A stretch of 64,000 nt of DNA from Pseudomonas sp. Au-Pse12 (GCF_021341665.1 NZ_JAJTTH010000001.1:620001-684000), one strand, 5' to 3'. Positions 18,310-26,744 are shown, counted from the stretch's first letter. Notes: a model not told the origin generated them from the letters alone. Numbers and translations are program-made.

Positions 18310-18709
18310 GTTTGAATGTCCAAGTCCGGTTAATCCAGTAGGTAACCAGTGTCAGGCCTGCGCTGCTGATTATCTGCATCAACAAAGGCGACTGCTGCCA
18401 GTGATCCAGTAACAGCAGCATCATCAAGGCGTTACCCAGGTTGTAAGCGAATGCGGTCACGCAAAAACGCAGCATCGGCCCGGGCCACGGCGCCTGCCGG
18501 TCGCAGGCAAAGGTCCAGCGCTTGTTGCCCTGGTAGCTGACCAGGGTGCCGACTGCCGCGCCCGCCAGGCTGGCGGGTAGCGGAGCAATAGAGCTGATCA
18601 TCAACAGGAAGATGCTGTAGTGACTTACCGTGGCCAAGCCACCAACGATCAAGTAACGCGGAAGTTGAATGGAATGTTGCGGTCGAACACTTTCCGGGGA
18701 ACGCGACAT
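18296..18709 (-). CDS. gtrA: GtrA-like flippase
   Basis: The 137-aa protein has four membrane segments and the GtrA-family features RYLIVGGLATVSHYSIF near the N-terminus, SYQGNKRWTF in the middle and YWINRTWTFKH at the end. GtrA proteins are thought to flip the polyprenyl-phosphate sugar across the inner membrane. The ATG at 18709 has AGGAGC five bases upstream; an in-frame start 20 codons upstream is less likely. It is the first gene of the cassette. Confidence 0.88.
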   Translation of the reverse strand: MSRSPESVRPQHSIQLPRYLIVGGLATVSHYSIFLLMISSIAPLPASLAGAAVGTLVSYQGNKRWTFACDRQAPWPGPMLRFCVTAFAYNLGNALMMLLLLDHWQQSPLLMQIISSAGLTLVTYWINRTWTFKHENL

Positions 18710-19274
18710 CAAATGCTCCTGCTTTAACAGATAGGGCAGTGGTAATCGGAATGGCGATCGTGGCGTCATAAGATGTCATTAAACGAAGTGGGTCTTGTGA
18801 AAATAATATTTATCGAGTCCGATAAATTGTTTCAGGATTTATAATTGCAGAACTGTTATTTTTACTTGCCAGGAACATGCCTTGCCATATGTAAGTTTGG
18901 CGACTGCAATTTGCAGTTTTAAATAACAAGCATGTTATTGAATTGTTATCTGTTTGACTTGGCGCAACCGCTCTGGGCCAAGGCGCAGAGCCTTGGCGAC
19001 AGAGTCGGCTGTGAAATAGCCGTGATCAGCCGATCCGGGCTGTCGCAGGTGCCGCTTACGACACCTGGGATGCTTCGCCAGTTGGCATTCTGGCGCTCCG
19101 TTGCAGCGTAGACCGCGGCAACCAGGAACCGGTCCGGCACGGCTCGCCGAACCTGGTCAATAACAACAAAAAACCGACTGCGGCGACCCCGCACCCACTC
19201 TCTGCCCCTGTCACAAGTGGGGCCCGGCCTTGTTGCCGGGCCGCTATAAATCCAAATAATCCGGGACTCTGAAG
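18710..19274. promoter_or_regulatory. Divergent region between gtr cassette and ABC transporter, with three palindromes
   Basis: About 565 bases with no supported gene. The part next to gtrA (18780-18945) is strongly AT-rich and holds three palindromes: ATTTATCG-AGTC-CGATAAAT at 18808-18827, ACTGCAA-T-TTGCAGT at 18903-18917 and AATAACA-AGCA-TGTTATT at 18922-18939. The part next to the transporter is GC-rich with no clear content except the hairpin at 19221-19242. Confidence 0.5.
19221..19242 (+). other. Stem-loop in the leader of the ABC transporter operon
   Basis: GGCCCGGC-CTTGTT-GCCGGGCC is a perfect 8-bp GC stem ending 32 bases before the binding-protein ATG. No T tract follows, so it is not a terminator; it may stabilise or control the leader. 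Confidence 0.45.
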
Positions 19275-20054
19275 ATGACTAAACACTGGCTGGCTGTGCC
19301 GTTACTGGCAATTGCGTGCATGTCCATGGGCGCCAGCGCCAAGGAGTGGAAAGAACTGCGCTTTGGCGTCAACCCGAGCTATCCGCCCTTTGAATCCACC
19401 ACCGCCGACGGCGGCGTGCAAGGCTTCGGCGTCGACCTGGGCAACGCCATCTGCGCCGAGCTCAAGCTCAAGTGCGTGTGGGTCAGCAACGATTTCGACG
19501 GCCTGATCCCGGCGCTCAAGGCCGGCAAGTTCGACGCCATCGAATCCTCGATGACGGTCACCGATGCGCGGCGCAAGCAGATCGACTTCAGCGACCGCCT
19601 GTACGCCGGGCCGACGGCCATTGTCACCCGCAAGGGGTCGGGGCTTGAGCCCACCGGCGAATCCCTCAAGGGCAAGACCCTGGGTTACATGCAGGGCACC
19701 ATCCAGGAAACCTACGCCAGGGCCAAACTGGCGCCGGCCGGGGTCAAGCTGCGGGCCTACCAGAACCAGGATCAGGTCTACGCCGACCTGGTCTACGGCC
19801 GGCTGGATGCCTCGATCCAGGACAAGTTGCAGGCGCAGATGAGCTTCCTCGCATCGCCCCAGGGCGCGGACTTCGAGAACAGCGTCGGGGTCAGCGACCC
19901 GCTGGTGCCGGCGGAGATCGCCATCGGCCTGCGCAAGGACCAGGACGAACTCAAGGCCATGCTCAATGGCGCCATCAAGGCCCTGCATGAAAAGGGCATC
20001 TACGCCCAGATCCAGCGCAAGTACTTCGGCGACCTCGACCTCTACAACAACTGA
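19275..20054 (+). CDS. Periplasmic basic amino acid-binding protein (HisJ/LAO/AotJ type)
   Basis: The 259-aa precursor has a signal peptide ending ASA-KEWKE. The mature protein shows the family-3 binding-protein start LRFGVNPSYPPFES, FDGLIPALKAGKFDAI, the MTVTDARRKQIDFSDRLY block and the C-terminal IQRKYFGDLDLYN. The TDARR arginine is the one that holds the ligand carboxylate in this family. Lysine/arginine/ornithine/histidine-binding proteins have this profile. Ligand is probably arginine, citrulline or a related guanidino compound given the downstream genes. Confidence 0.88.
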   Translation: MTKHWLAVPLLAIACMSMGASAKEWKELRFGVNPSYPPFESTTADGGVQGFGVDLGNAICAELKLKCVWVSNDFDGLIPALKAGKFDAIESSMTVTDARRKQIDFSDRLYAGPTAIVTRKGSGLEPTGESLKGKTLGYMQGTIQETYARAKLAPAGVKLRAYQNQDQVYADLVYGRLDASIQDKLQAQMSFLASPQGADFENSVGVSDPLVPAEIAIGLRKDQDELKAMLNGAIKALHEKGIYAQIQRKYFGDLDLYNN

Positions 20055-20064
20055 TCGCCCACCG

Positions 20065-20101
20065 CCGGCCCCGGGACACCTGCGCGCTGTCCCGGGGCCG
20101 G
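20065..20101 (+). other. Perfect 14-bp hairpin between binding protein and permease genes
   Basis: CCGGCCCCGGGACA pairs fully with TGTCCCGGGGCCGG around a nine-base loop, ten bases after the binding-protein stop. Such intercistronic hairpins commonly protect the upstream message from 3' decay, so that binding protein exceeds permease. No U tract follows. Confidence 0.75.
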
Positions 20102-20126
20102 TCGTGGACTGAACAAGGTGATTGGC

Positions 20127-20852
20127 GTGAATACCTTTCTGACGCTGTTGGGCCTGGACCTGTCGGTCTTGCAAGGCTACGGACCGCTGTTGCTGCACGG
20201 TGCCTGGATGACCCTGAAACTCTCGGCCCTGGCGCTGCTGGTGAGCATGCTCCTGGGCCTGCTGGGGGCGGCGGCCAAGCTCTCGCCGCTACGCCTGCTG
20301 CGAATCCCGGCGACCTGCTACACCACGTTGATTCGCGGAGTGCCGGACCTGGTGCTGATGCTGCTGATTTTCTACAGCCTGCAGGGCTGGCTGACGGTTC
20401 TGACCGAACTGCTGGAGTGGCCCTATATGGAGATCGACCCCTTTGTCGCCGGGACCGTGACCCTGGGCTTCATCTATGGCGCCTATTTCACCGAGACCTT
20501 TCGCGGGGCGATCCTCAGCGTGCCCCGGGGCCAGCAGGAAGCGGCGGCGGCCTTTGGCCTGAGCCGCATGCAGCGCTTTCGCCACGTGGTGTTCCCGCAA
20601 ATGATGCGCTTCGCCTTGCCCAGCCTGGGCAATAACTGGCTGGTGCTGCTCAAGGCCACGGCGCTGGTGTCGATCATCGGCCTCACCGACCTGGTCAAGG
20701 TGGCTCAGGAAGCCGGCAAGAGCACCTTCAACATGCTGGATTTCCTGTTGCTGGCGGCGGCGCTGTACTTGCTGATCACCAGTGCTTCGAACCAGTTGCT
20801 GCGACGCCTGGAACGGCACTACAACCAGGGCGTGCGAGGGCTGTCGCGATGA
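20127..20852 (+). CDS. ABC transporter permease (HisQ/AotQ type)
   Basis: The 241-aa protein has five membrane segments and the HisMQ-family EAA loop (QQEAAAAFGLSRMQRFRHVVFPQMMRFALP). GTG at 20127 is preferred because AGGTGA lies five bases upstream; an earlier in-frame GTG at 20118 has no site. It forms the membrane channel with the next permease, whose ATG overlaps this stop by four bases. Confidence 0.9.
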   Translation: MNTFLTLLGLDLSVLQGYGPLLLHGAWMTLKLSALALLVSMLLGLLGAAAKLSPLRLLRIPATCYTTLIRGVPDLVLMLLIFYSLQGWLTVLTELLEWPYMEIDPFVAGTVTLGFIYGAYFTETFRGAILSVPRGQQEAAAAFGLSRMQRFRHVVFPQMMRFALPSLGNNWLVLLKATALVSIIGLTDLVKVAQEAGKSTFNMLDFLLLAAALYLLITSASNQLLRRLERHYNQGVRGLSR

Positions 20853-21559
20853 TCGAACTGATCACGGAATACTGGCGGCCGTTTCTGTTCAGCGACGGCG
20901 AAACGCTCACCGGACTGGCCATGACCCTGTGGCTGCTGGTGGCGAGCCTGGCCATGGGCTTCGTCCTGTCGCTGCCCTTGGCCATTCTGCGCACTTCACA
21001 GTGGGCGTTGCTGCGCTGGCCGGTGCAGCTGTTCACCTACGTGTTTCGCGGCACGCCTTTGTATATCCAACTGCTGATCTGCTACAGCGGCTTGTACGGC
21101 ATCGCCGCGGTGCGCCAGCAACCGCTATTGGAGGCGTTCTTTCGCGACGCCATGAACTGCACCTTGCTGGCCTTCACCCTGAACACCTGCGCCTACACCG
21201 TGGAGATCTTCGCCGGGGCCATCCGCAGCATTCCCTATGGCGAGATCGAGGCGGCCCACGCTTATGGCCTGAGTGGCTGGCGCCTGTACTGGCGGCTGAT
21301 CCTGCCTTCGGCGCTGCGCAGGGCGCTGCCGTACTACAGCAACGAAGTGATCCTGATGCTGCACGCCACCTCGGTGGCCTTCACCGCCACCATTCCGGGC
21401 ATCCTCAAGGTGGCCCGGGACGCCAACGCCGCCACCTTCATGACCTTTCAGGCTTTCGGCATCGCCGGCCTGTTGTACCTGGGGCTGTCGTTCGGCCTGG
21501 TGGCTGCCTTCCGCCTGGCGGAGCGGCGCTGGCTGAGCTTCCTCGGCCCGGCTCACTGA
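20849..21559 (+). CDS. ABC transporter permease (HisM/AotM type)
   Basis: The 236-aa protein has five predicted membrane segments, the FRGTPLYIQLLICYSGLYGI region typical of HisM and the coupling EAA loop IEAAHAYGLSGWRLYWRLILP. The ATGA overlap with the preceding permease indicates coupled translation. With it, this makes the heterodimeric inner-membrane pore. Confidence 0.9.
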   Translation: MIELITEYWRPFLFSDGETLTGLAMTLWLLVASLAMGFVLSLPLAILRTSQWALLRWPVQLFTYVFRGTPLYIQLLICYSGLYGIAAVRQQPLLEAFFRDAMNCTLLAFTLNTCAYTVEIFAGAIRSIPYGEIEAAHAYGLSGWRLYWRLILPSALRRALPYYSNEVILMLHATSVAFTATIPGILKVARDANAATFMTFQAFGIAGLLYLGLSFGLVAAFRLAERRWLSFLGPAH

Positions 21560-21624
21560 TGGCGTGTTCCCTCTAATTTCTGTCCAGAGCGCCGTTGCCC
21601 GCCACGGCGTTCCAGGAGTGTGCG

Positions 21625-22386
21625 ATGTACAAATTGACCGTTGAAAATCTCTACAAGCGTTTTGGTGACAACGAGGTGCTCAAGGGCGTCTCGTTGAAAG
21701 CCCGGGCCGGAGATGTGGTGAGCATGATCGGCGCCAGTGGCTCGGGTAAGAGCACCCTGTTGCGCTGCATCAATTTCCTTGAGCGGGCCGATGCCGGGAC
21801 CTTTGCCCTGGATGGCGAAGCGGTGGTTACTCGGGACGCCCCCGGTGGCATGCAGGTGGCCAGCCCGGCCCAGTTGCAGCGCCTGCGCACGCGTCTGGCG
21901 ATGGTGTTCCAGCACTTCAACCTGTGGAGCCACCTGAGCGTGCTGGAAAACATCATGCTTGCGCCCTGTCAGGTGCTGGGCAGCAGCCGCAAGGCAGCCG
22001 AGGCCAGTGCCCGGGCCTACCTGGACAAGGTGGGGTTGCCGCAGCGAGTGGCCGAGCAGTACCCGGCGTTTCTCTCCGGTGGCCAGCAGCAGCGGGTGGC
22101 GATTGCCCGGGCCCTGGCGGTGGAGCCGCAGATCCTGCTGTTCGACGAGCCGACCTCGGCCCTGGACCCGGAGCTGGTGGGGGAGGTGCTGAAGGTGATC
22201 CAGGCGCTGGCGGAGGAAGGGCGGACCATGCTCATGGTCACCCATGAAATGGGCTTTGCCCGGCAAGTCTCGAGCCAGGTGTTGTTCTTGCATCAAGGGC
22301 GGGTCGAGGAGCAGGGTAGTGCGGCGATTCTCGACCAGCCGCAGAGTGAACGTTTGCAGCAGTTTCTATCCGGCCGTTTGAAGTGA
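21625..22386 (+). CDS. ABC transporter ATP-binding protein (HisP/AotP type)
   Basis: The 253-aa ATPase has Walker A GASGSGKST near residue 37, the Q-loop in MVFQHFNLWSH, the signature [15 protein letters not shown], Walker B ILLFDEPTSALDPE and the switch histidine in VTHEM. It powers uptake through the two permeases. ATG at 21625 has AGGAG at nine bases; earlier in-frame starts add an unconserved leader. Confidence 0.93.
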   Translation: MYKLTVENLYKRFGDNEVLKGVSLKARAGDVVSMIGASGSGKSTLLRCINFLERADAGTFALDGEAVVTRDAPGGMQVASPAQLQRLRTRLAMVFQHFNLWSHLSVLENIMLAPCQVLGSSRKAAEASARAYLDKVGLPQRVAEQYPAFLSGGQQQRVAIARALAVEPQILLFDEPTSALDPELVGEVLKVIQALAEEGRTMLMVTHEMGFARQVSSQVLFLHQGRVEEQGSAAILDQPQSERLQQFLSGRLK

Positions 22387-22398
22387 GGGAAGGCATCC

Positions 22399-22878
22399 AT
22401 GGCGGACATCCGCGACTTGTCGATCGTGCTTGATCGAATCGACCAGGCGATCATCGAGGTTTTGCGCCACGAAGGGCGCATCACCTACCAGAAGCTCTCC
22501 GAGCGCGTGCACCTGACCCCCAGGCCGTGCCTGGAACGGGTGCGCAAGCTGGAGCAGTTGGGGGTCATCCGTGGCTACGGGGCGATTCTCGACGAAAAGA
22601 AACTCACCCCGGGGCTGTCGCTGCTGGTGCTGGTGGCGCTGTCCAACCAGAGCGGGCGCGCGGCGCAGAAAGCCTTCGAGGCCAAGGTCCGCGCCTGTCC
22701 CCAGGTCCTGGAGTGCCGCCTGATCAGCGGCGCCTTCGACTATAGCCTGCGCATGCGCTGCCGCGACATGGAGCACTACCGGGTACTGACCGAAGTCTGG
22801 TTCGACGACCCGGACCTGCACATCGACAAGCTGGTCAGCCATCCCGAACTGGCGATGGTCAAGACCGGCATGGAATAA
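22399..22878 (+). CDS. Lrp/AsnC-family regulator
   Basis: The 159-aa protein has an N-terminal helix-turn-helix (ITYQKLSERVHLTPRPCLERVRKLEQLGVI) and a C-terminal RAM ligand-binding domain. It starts 12 bases after the ATPase gene and is probably co-transcribed. Lrp-family proteins beside amino acid transporters usually control them in response to the transported amino acid, so this is the likely local regulator of the arginine-type module. Confidence 0.88.
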   Translation: MADIRDLSIVLDRIDQAIIEVLRHEGRITYQKLSERVHLTPRPCLERVRKLEQLGVIRGYGAILDEKKLTPGLSLLVLVALSNQSGRAAQKAFEAKVRACPQVLECRLISGAFDYSLRMRCRDMEHYRVLTEVWFDDPDLHIDKLVSHPELAMVKTGME

Positions 22879-23055
22879 CCCCCGCCACCTCCCTCCCTGG
22901 GGCCGCATGCCGCGGTGTTCCTGGGGGCGCGAAATCGGCTGGGGCCGCCTGTGCTTTCAGCCATTTCCTGCTGTGCAAAGCCGTCGATCAGCCGGGTTTT
23001 GCCCCGGCAAAAAATCACAATGAGGCCCTCTGAAAACTCATTGATTGCGTGCCCC

Positions 23056-23994
23056 ATGCAGACCACTCACAGCGTTTTGATGATTCGCCCGACGCGCTTC
23101 TCCTTCAATCAGGACACCGCCGGCAACAACCGTTTTCAACGTCCGGCCAGGGTCGCCGAGGACGTCCAGGTCAAGGCCCTGGAGGAGTTCGATGGCTATG
23201 TCGCGGTCTTGCGCGAGCAGGGGGTCAGGGTGCTGGTCCACGAGGACGGCGCCGCGCCTCATACCCCGGATTCGATCTTCCCCAACAACTGCTGGAGCAG
23301 CCACCCCGACGGCACGCTGGTGCTGTACCCGATGCAGGGCCGCAACCGCCGCCTGGAACGCTTCAAGGGCGTGCTGGCCCACCTGCACGAGCGGTATGAG
23401 GTGGCCCGCACCCTCGACCTGACGCCTCTGGAGCAGCATGAGATGTTCCTCGAAGGCACCGGCAGCATGGTCCTGGATCGCCAGCAGCGGATCTGCTACG
23501 CCGGCTATTCGAGCCGTACCCATCACCAGGCCCTGGTGCAGTGGGGGGAGCAGTTGGGCTATGAGCTCTGTGCTTTCCACGCCCGGGATCGCCACGGCGT
23601 GCCGATCTATCACACCAACGTGATGATGAGCGTCGGCAGCCGGCTGGCGGTGGCCTGCCTGCTGGCCCTGGACGACGGCGGCGAGCGCGAGGCCTTGCGC
23701 CAGCGCCTGGAAAGCAGCGGCAAACAGCTGCTGCCCTTGACCTGGGCCCAGCTCGAATCCTTCGCCGGCAATATGCTGGAAGTGCACAACCGTGCCGGCG
23801 AACCGCTGCTGGTGATGTCACGCAGTGCCTGGCGCTCGCTGGACGCCCGGCAGCGATGCCTGATCGAGCAGCATGTACAGCCCTTGCCGGTCAACATCGA
23901 CACCATTGAACGCATCGGCGGCGGCAGCGCCCGCTGCATGCTGGCGGAAATCTACCTGCCCGAACGTCAACCTCAGCTGGAGCACTCGCGATGA
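23056..23994 (+). CDS. ctlX: Guanidino/ureido hydrolase of the CtlX family (amidinotransferase fold)
   Basis: The 312-aa protein belongs to the arginine deiminase/DDAH/amidinotransferase superfamily. Active-site candidates are Asp72 and the FPNNCW motif at 75-80, Glu133 in LEGTGS, His186 in YHTNVMM and the nucleophile Cys294 in GGGSARCMLAEIYL. CtlX-type proteins were proposed for citrulline utilisation; the same fold hydrolyses arginine or methylarginines. Its stop overlaps the arginine succinyltransferase start (ATGA). No clear ribosome site precedes the ATG; an ATG at 23021 is an alternative. Confidence 0.8.
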   Translation: MQTTHSVLMIRPTRFSFNQDTAGNNRFQRPARVAEDVQVKALEEFDGYVAVLREQGVRVLVHEDGAAPHTPDSIFPNNCWSSHPDGTLVLYPMQGRNRRLERFKGVLAHLHERYEVARTLDLTPLEQHEMFLEGTGSMVLDRQQRICYAGYSSRTHHQALVQWGEQLGYELCAFHARDRHGVPIYHTNVMMSVGSRLAVACLLALDDGGEREALRQRLESSGKQLLPLTWAQLESFAGNMLEVHNRAGEPLLVMSRSAWRSLDARQRCLIEQHVQPLPVNIDTIERIGGGSARCMLAEIYLPERQPQLEHSR

Positions 23995-25025
23995 TCGTCC
24001 GTCCCGCCACCCAGGCCGATTTGCCGGCCCTGCTGGCCCTGGCCCACAGCGCCGGTGCCGGCCTCACCACCTTGCCGGCCGACGCCGGGCGCTTGCGCTC
24101 GCGGTTGCAGTGGGCCGAACAGACCTTCGCCGGCCAGGCGTCCCGAGCCGATGCCGACTACCTGTTCGTGCTGCAGAGCGAGCAGGGCGAAGTGGTCGGC
24201 ATCTGTGCCCTGGCCGGGGCCGTGGGGCTGCGCGAGCCCTGGTACAACTATCGCCTGGGGTTGTTTGTCGCCGCCTCGAAAAACCTCGGCATCAACCAGC
24301 AGTTGCCGACCCTGTTCCTGGGCAACGACATGACCGGCCAGTCGGAGCTGTGCTCACTGTTCCTGCATGCCGATCACCGCCAGGGCCTCAACGGCCGCCT
24401 GCTGTCCAAGGCGCGCTTGCTGTTCCTGGCCGAGTTTCGCGAGCATTTTGGCGACAAGGTGATTGCCGAGATGCGCGGCTACTCCGACGAGCAGGGCGTA
24501 TCACCGTTCTGGGAGGGCCTGGGCCGGCACTTCTTCAAGATGGATTTCGCCGACGCCGACTACCTCACCGGCCTGGGTAACAAGACCTTCATTGCCGAGC
24601 TGATGCCCAAGTTTCCGTTGCCCACCTGCCTGCTGCCGGAAGCGGCCCGCGCAGCGATCGGCCGCGTGCACCCCAATACCGAGCCGGCGCTGGGCATGCT
24701 CAAGGCCGAGGGCTTCGCCTTCAAGGATTACATCGACATCTTTGACGGCGGGCCCTTGATCGAATGCGCCACGGGCGAGATCCGCGCGGTGCGCGACAGC
24801 CAGGTGCTGCAGCTGAGCATCGGCACACCGGGGGAGCAGGCCGAGCCCTACCTGATTCACAACCGCCAGTTCGCCGATTGCCGGATCAGCGCAGCGCCAG
24901 CACGGGTGGCGGCGGGCACCCTGATTGTCAGCGCCGAGAGCGCCAAGGCCCTGGGGCTGACAGCTGGTGCTTCAGTGCGGGCGGTGAGCCTGGCGGTGCC
25001 CGCGCGGCAAATGTCCGCGGCCTAG
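23991..25025 (+). CDS. astA: Arginine N-succinyltransferase family protein
   Basis: The 344-aa length equals AstA. Family signatures are visible: LFLGNDMTGQSELCSLFL, FADEM-like VIAEMRGYSDEQGVSPFWEGLGRHFF, MDFADADYLTG, PKFPLPTCLLP and FIAELMPK. AstA transfers a succinyl group from succinyl-CoA to the alpha-amine of arginine. Pseudomonads usually carry paired aruF/aruG genes in an aru operon; this is a lone copy coupled to ctlX, which points to a specialised substrate such as an arginine analogue. That specificity is inference. Confidence 0.88.
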   Translation: MIVRPATQADLPALLALAHSAGAGLTTLPADAGRLRSRLQWAEQTFAGQASRADADYLFVLQSEQGEVVGICALAGAVGLREPWYNYRLGLFVAASKNLGINQQLPTLFLGNDMTGQSELCSLFLHADHRQGLNGRLLSKARLLFLAEFREHFGDKVIAEMRGYSDEQGVSPFWEGLGRHFFKMDFADADYLTGLGNKTFIAELMPKFPLPTCLLPEAARAAIGRVHPNTEPALGMLKAEGFAFKDYIDIFDGGPLIECATGEIRAVRDSQVLQLSIGTPGEQAEPYLIHNRQFADCRISAAPARVAAGTLIVSAESAKALGLTAGASVRAVSLAVPARQMSAA

Positions 25026-25084
25026 CAGCGCCGTGCAGCGAGCGCCGCTACAATGGCGCTCGAATTTTCTGCCGGCGAGGCACC

Positions 25085-25948
25085 ATGGACATCGATCTGG
25101 CGCGCACCTTCCTGGAAATCGTCCGTAGCGGCAGCCTGATCGCCGCCGCCGAGCGCCTGCACCTGACCCAGACCGCCATCAGCGCTCGGGTGCAGAAGCT
25201 GGAAGGCCAGCTCAACTGCAAGCTGCTGGTGCGCAACCGTGCCGGCGCCCGGCCCACCGCCGACGGCGAGGCCTTCATCGCCTACGCCAACCAGCTGGTG
25301 CAGACCTGGGAAGCGGCCCAGCGCGACCTGCCGTTGCTGGCCGGCTATCGCAATGTGCTGCACATCGGCGGCGAGCTGAGCCTGTGCAACCCGCTGATGC
25401 TCAATTGGGTGCGGCGCCTGCGCCAGGCGTTGCCCAACCACGCAGTGCGCACCCAGATGGCCGAAGGCGCCAGCTTGCAGCGGCAACTGGAGCTGGGCGT
25501 GCTGGACGCCGCACTGGTGTTCCAGCCGCTGTACTCGCCGGGCTTGCAGGTTGAGCAACTGCTGGAGGAAAAGCTCATCCAGGTGCGTTTGGCGGGGCGC
25601 CCCGAACCTTATGTGTACATCGATTGGGGCGAGGATTTTCGCCGTCAGCACGACGCCGCGCTACCCCAGCAGGCCAAGGCGGCGGTGGGTTTCAACCTCG
25701 GCCCGCTGGCCCTGCAGTTCATCCTCGATGCCGGGGGCAGCGGCTATTTCCGCACGCGGGTGGTGCAGAGCTACCTGGACAGCGGTGTGCTGGAACGGGT
25801 GGAAAAGGCCCCGGAATTCAACTTTCCCACCTACCTGCTGTATGCCCGTGAGCGGGACTCGGCAGAGCTGCAACAGGCGTTCGCGGTGCTGCGGGAAGTG
25901 ATCAGGAGCGACACCGACTGGTCCCAGCGCTGGTCGCCGATGATCTGA
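25085..25948 (+). CDS. LysR-family regulator
   Basis: The 287-aa protein has the N-terminal LysR helix-turn-helix (FLEIVRSGSLIAAAERLHLTQTAISARVQKLEGQL) and a periplasmic-binding-type effector domain. It follows the succinyltransferase by 59 bases on the same strand and may belong to that module or stand alone. The effector is unknown. The ATG follows GGCGAGG. Confidence 0.88.
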   Translation: MDIDLARTFLEIVRSGSLIAAAERLHLTQTAISARVQKLEGQLNCKLLVRNRAGARPTADGEAFIAYANQLVQTWEAAQRDLPLLAGYRNVLHIGGELSLCNPLMLNWVRRLRQALPNHAVRTQMAEGASLQRQLELGVLDAALVFQPLYSPGLQVEQLLEEKLIQVRLAGRPEPYVYIDWGEDFRRQHDAALPQQAKAAVGFNLGPLALQFILDAGGSGYFRTRVVQSYLDSGVLERVEKAPEFNFPTYLLYARERDSAELQQAFAVLREVIRSDTDWSQRWSPMI

Positions 25949-25970
25949 AGCCAGCCCCCACGCTTGGCTG

Positions 25971-26675
25971 TCAGCGGCGTGAAGCGAGCACCTGGGCAAT
26001 GCTGCGGCGGCGGGCGTGTGCTTCGCTGGCGTGAATCAGTTGTTCGAGGTCTTCGGGGGTCACGTCGAAGAACTCTTGCATATCGGCCAGGGCCAGCTTC
26101 AGGTCTTCGGCGGTGATTGCCAGATTGCCGTCAGGGGCCGCGGAAGGCAGCACCGCAGGCACTTCGCTCGGTCCCTTGGGGTAACGGATGCGCGTCAGGT
26201 TGTTGTAGGCCAGGGCACTGGCCAGCAGGCTGGCGGCGGCCAGCATCACCGGCCCCAACTCGCGCCAGTCCAGGGCGACGCTGGCCGGGTCGGCCAGCAC
26301 CAGGGTCAGGGCCAGGGCACCGGCCGGTGGGTGCAGGCAGCGCAACCAGCACATCAGCACCAGGGCCATGCCCGCGGCCAGGCAAGCGCTGCCCAGGGTC
26401 CGGCCCAGGACATGCGCCACCAGCAGCGCGACCACGCCGGCGCAGAGGTAGCCACCGAGGATCGACCAGGGCTGTGCCAGGGCCCCGGAAGACACCGCGA
26501 ACAGCAGCACCGCCGAGGCGCCGAGCGGGCCGATCAGGTGCAGCGCAACGGGCATGCCAAACACCTGGGCACAGAGCCAGACACTGAACAGGGTGCCCAG
26601 GGCCATGCCGATCGCGGCGCGGCTCCATTCCAGGGGGCGGGTATTGATGGCGGCGGGTTTCCAGCGGGCAAACAT
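25971..26675 (-). CDS. HPP-family membrane protein
   Basis: The 234-aa protein has about five membrane segments and the family hallmark LHPPAGALALTL near the middle, which gives the family its name. A soluble C-terminal tail of about 60 residues is rich in acidic residues (AEDLKLALADMQEFF). Function of HPP proteins is not well defined; some plant and cyanobacterial members transport nitrite. The start MFARWKP is preferred over a GTG at 26732 because the upstream region forms a terminator-like hairpin (26706-26744). Confidence 0.75.
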   Translation of the reverse strand: MFARWKPAAINTRPLEWSRAAIGMALGTLFSVWLCAQVFGMPVALHLIGPLGASAVLLFAVSSGALAQPWSILGGYLCAGVVALLVAHVLGRTLGSACLAAGMALVLMCWLRCLHPPAGALALTLVLADPASVALDWRELGPVMLAAASLLASALAYNNLTRIRYPKGPSEVPAVLPSAAPDGNLAITAEDLKLALADMQEFFDVTPEDLEQLIHASEAHARRRSIAQVLASRR

Positions 26676-26704
26676 CGGTAGAAGCGATCCAATCCAGAAC
26701 GACA

Positions 26705-26744
26705 GGCAAAAAGAAGGGCTTGTCTGGATCACCAGAAAGCCCTT
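26705..26744 (-). terminator. Rho-independent terminator or attenuator, minus strand
   Basis: On the minus strand AAGGGCTT-TCTGG-TGAT-CCAGA-C-AAGCCCTT is followed by CTTTTTG. The stem has 8 bp plus an inner 4-5 bp helix. It may end the arn/PMT/GNAT transcript or act as an attenuator in the leader of the HPP gene 30 bases further on. Confidence 0.6.

Noticed and set aside
18946-19194. Minus-strand 82-codon frame in the gtr/ABC gap
   Set aside because: No ribosome site, arginine-rich composition and no recognisable pattern; treated as intergenic.
22985-23020. GCCGGG-TTTTGC-CCCGGC hairpin before ctlX as a terminator
   Set aside because: On the plus strand it is followed by A bases; on the minus strand the T run precedes the stem. 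It cannot end transcription in either direction.
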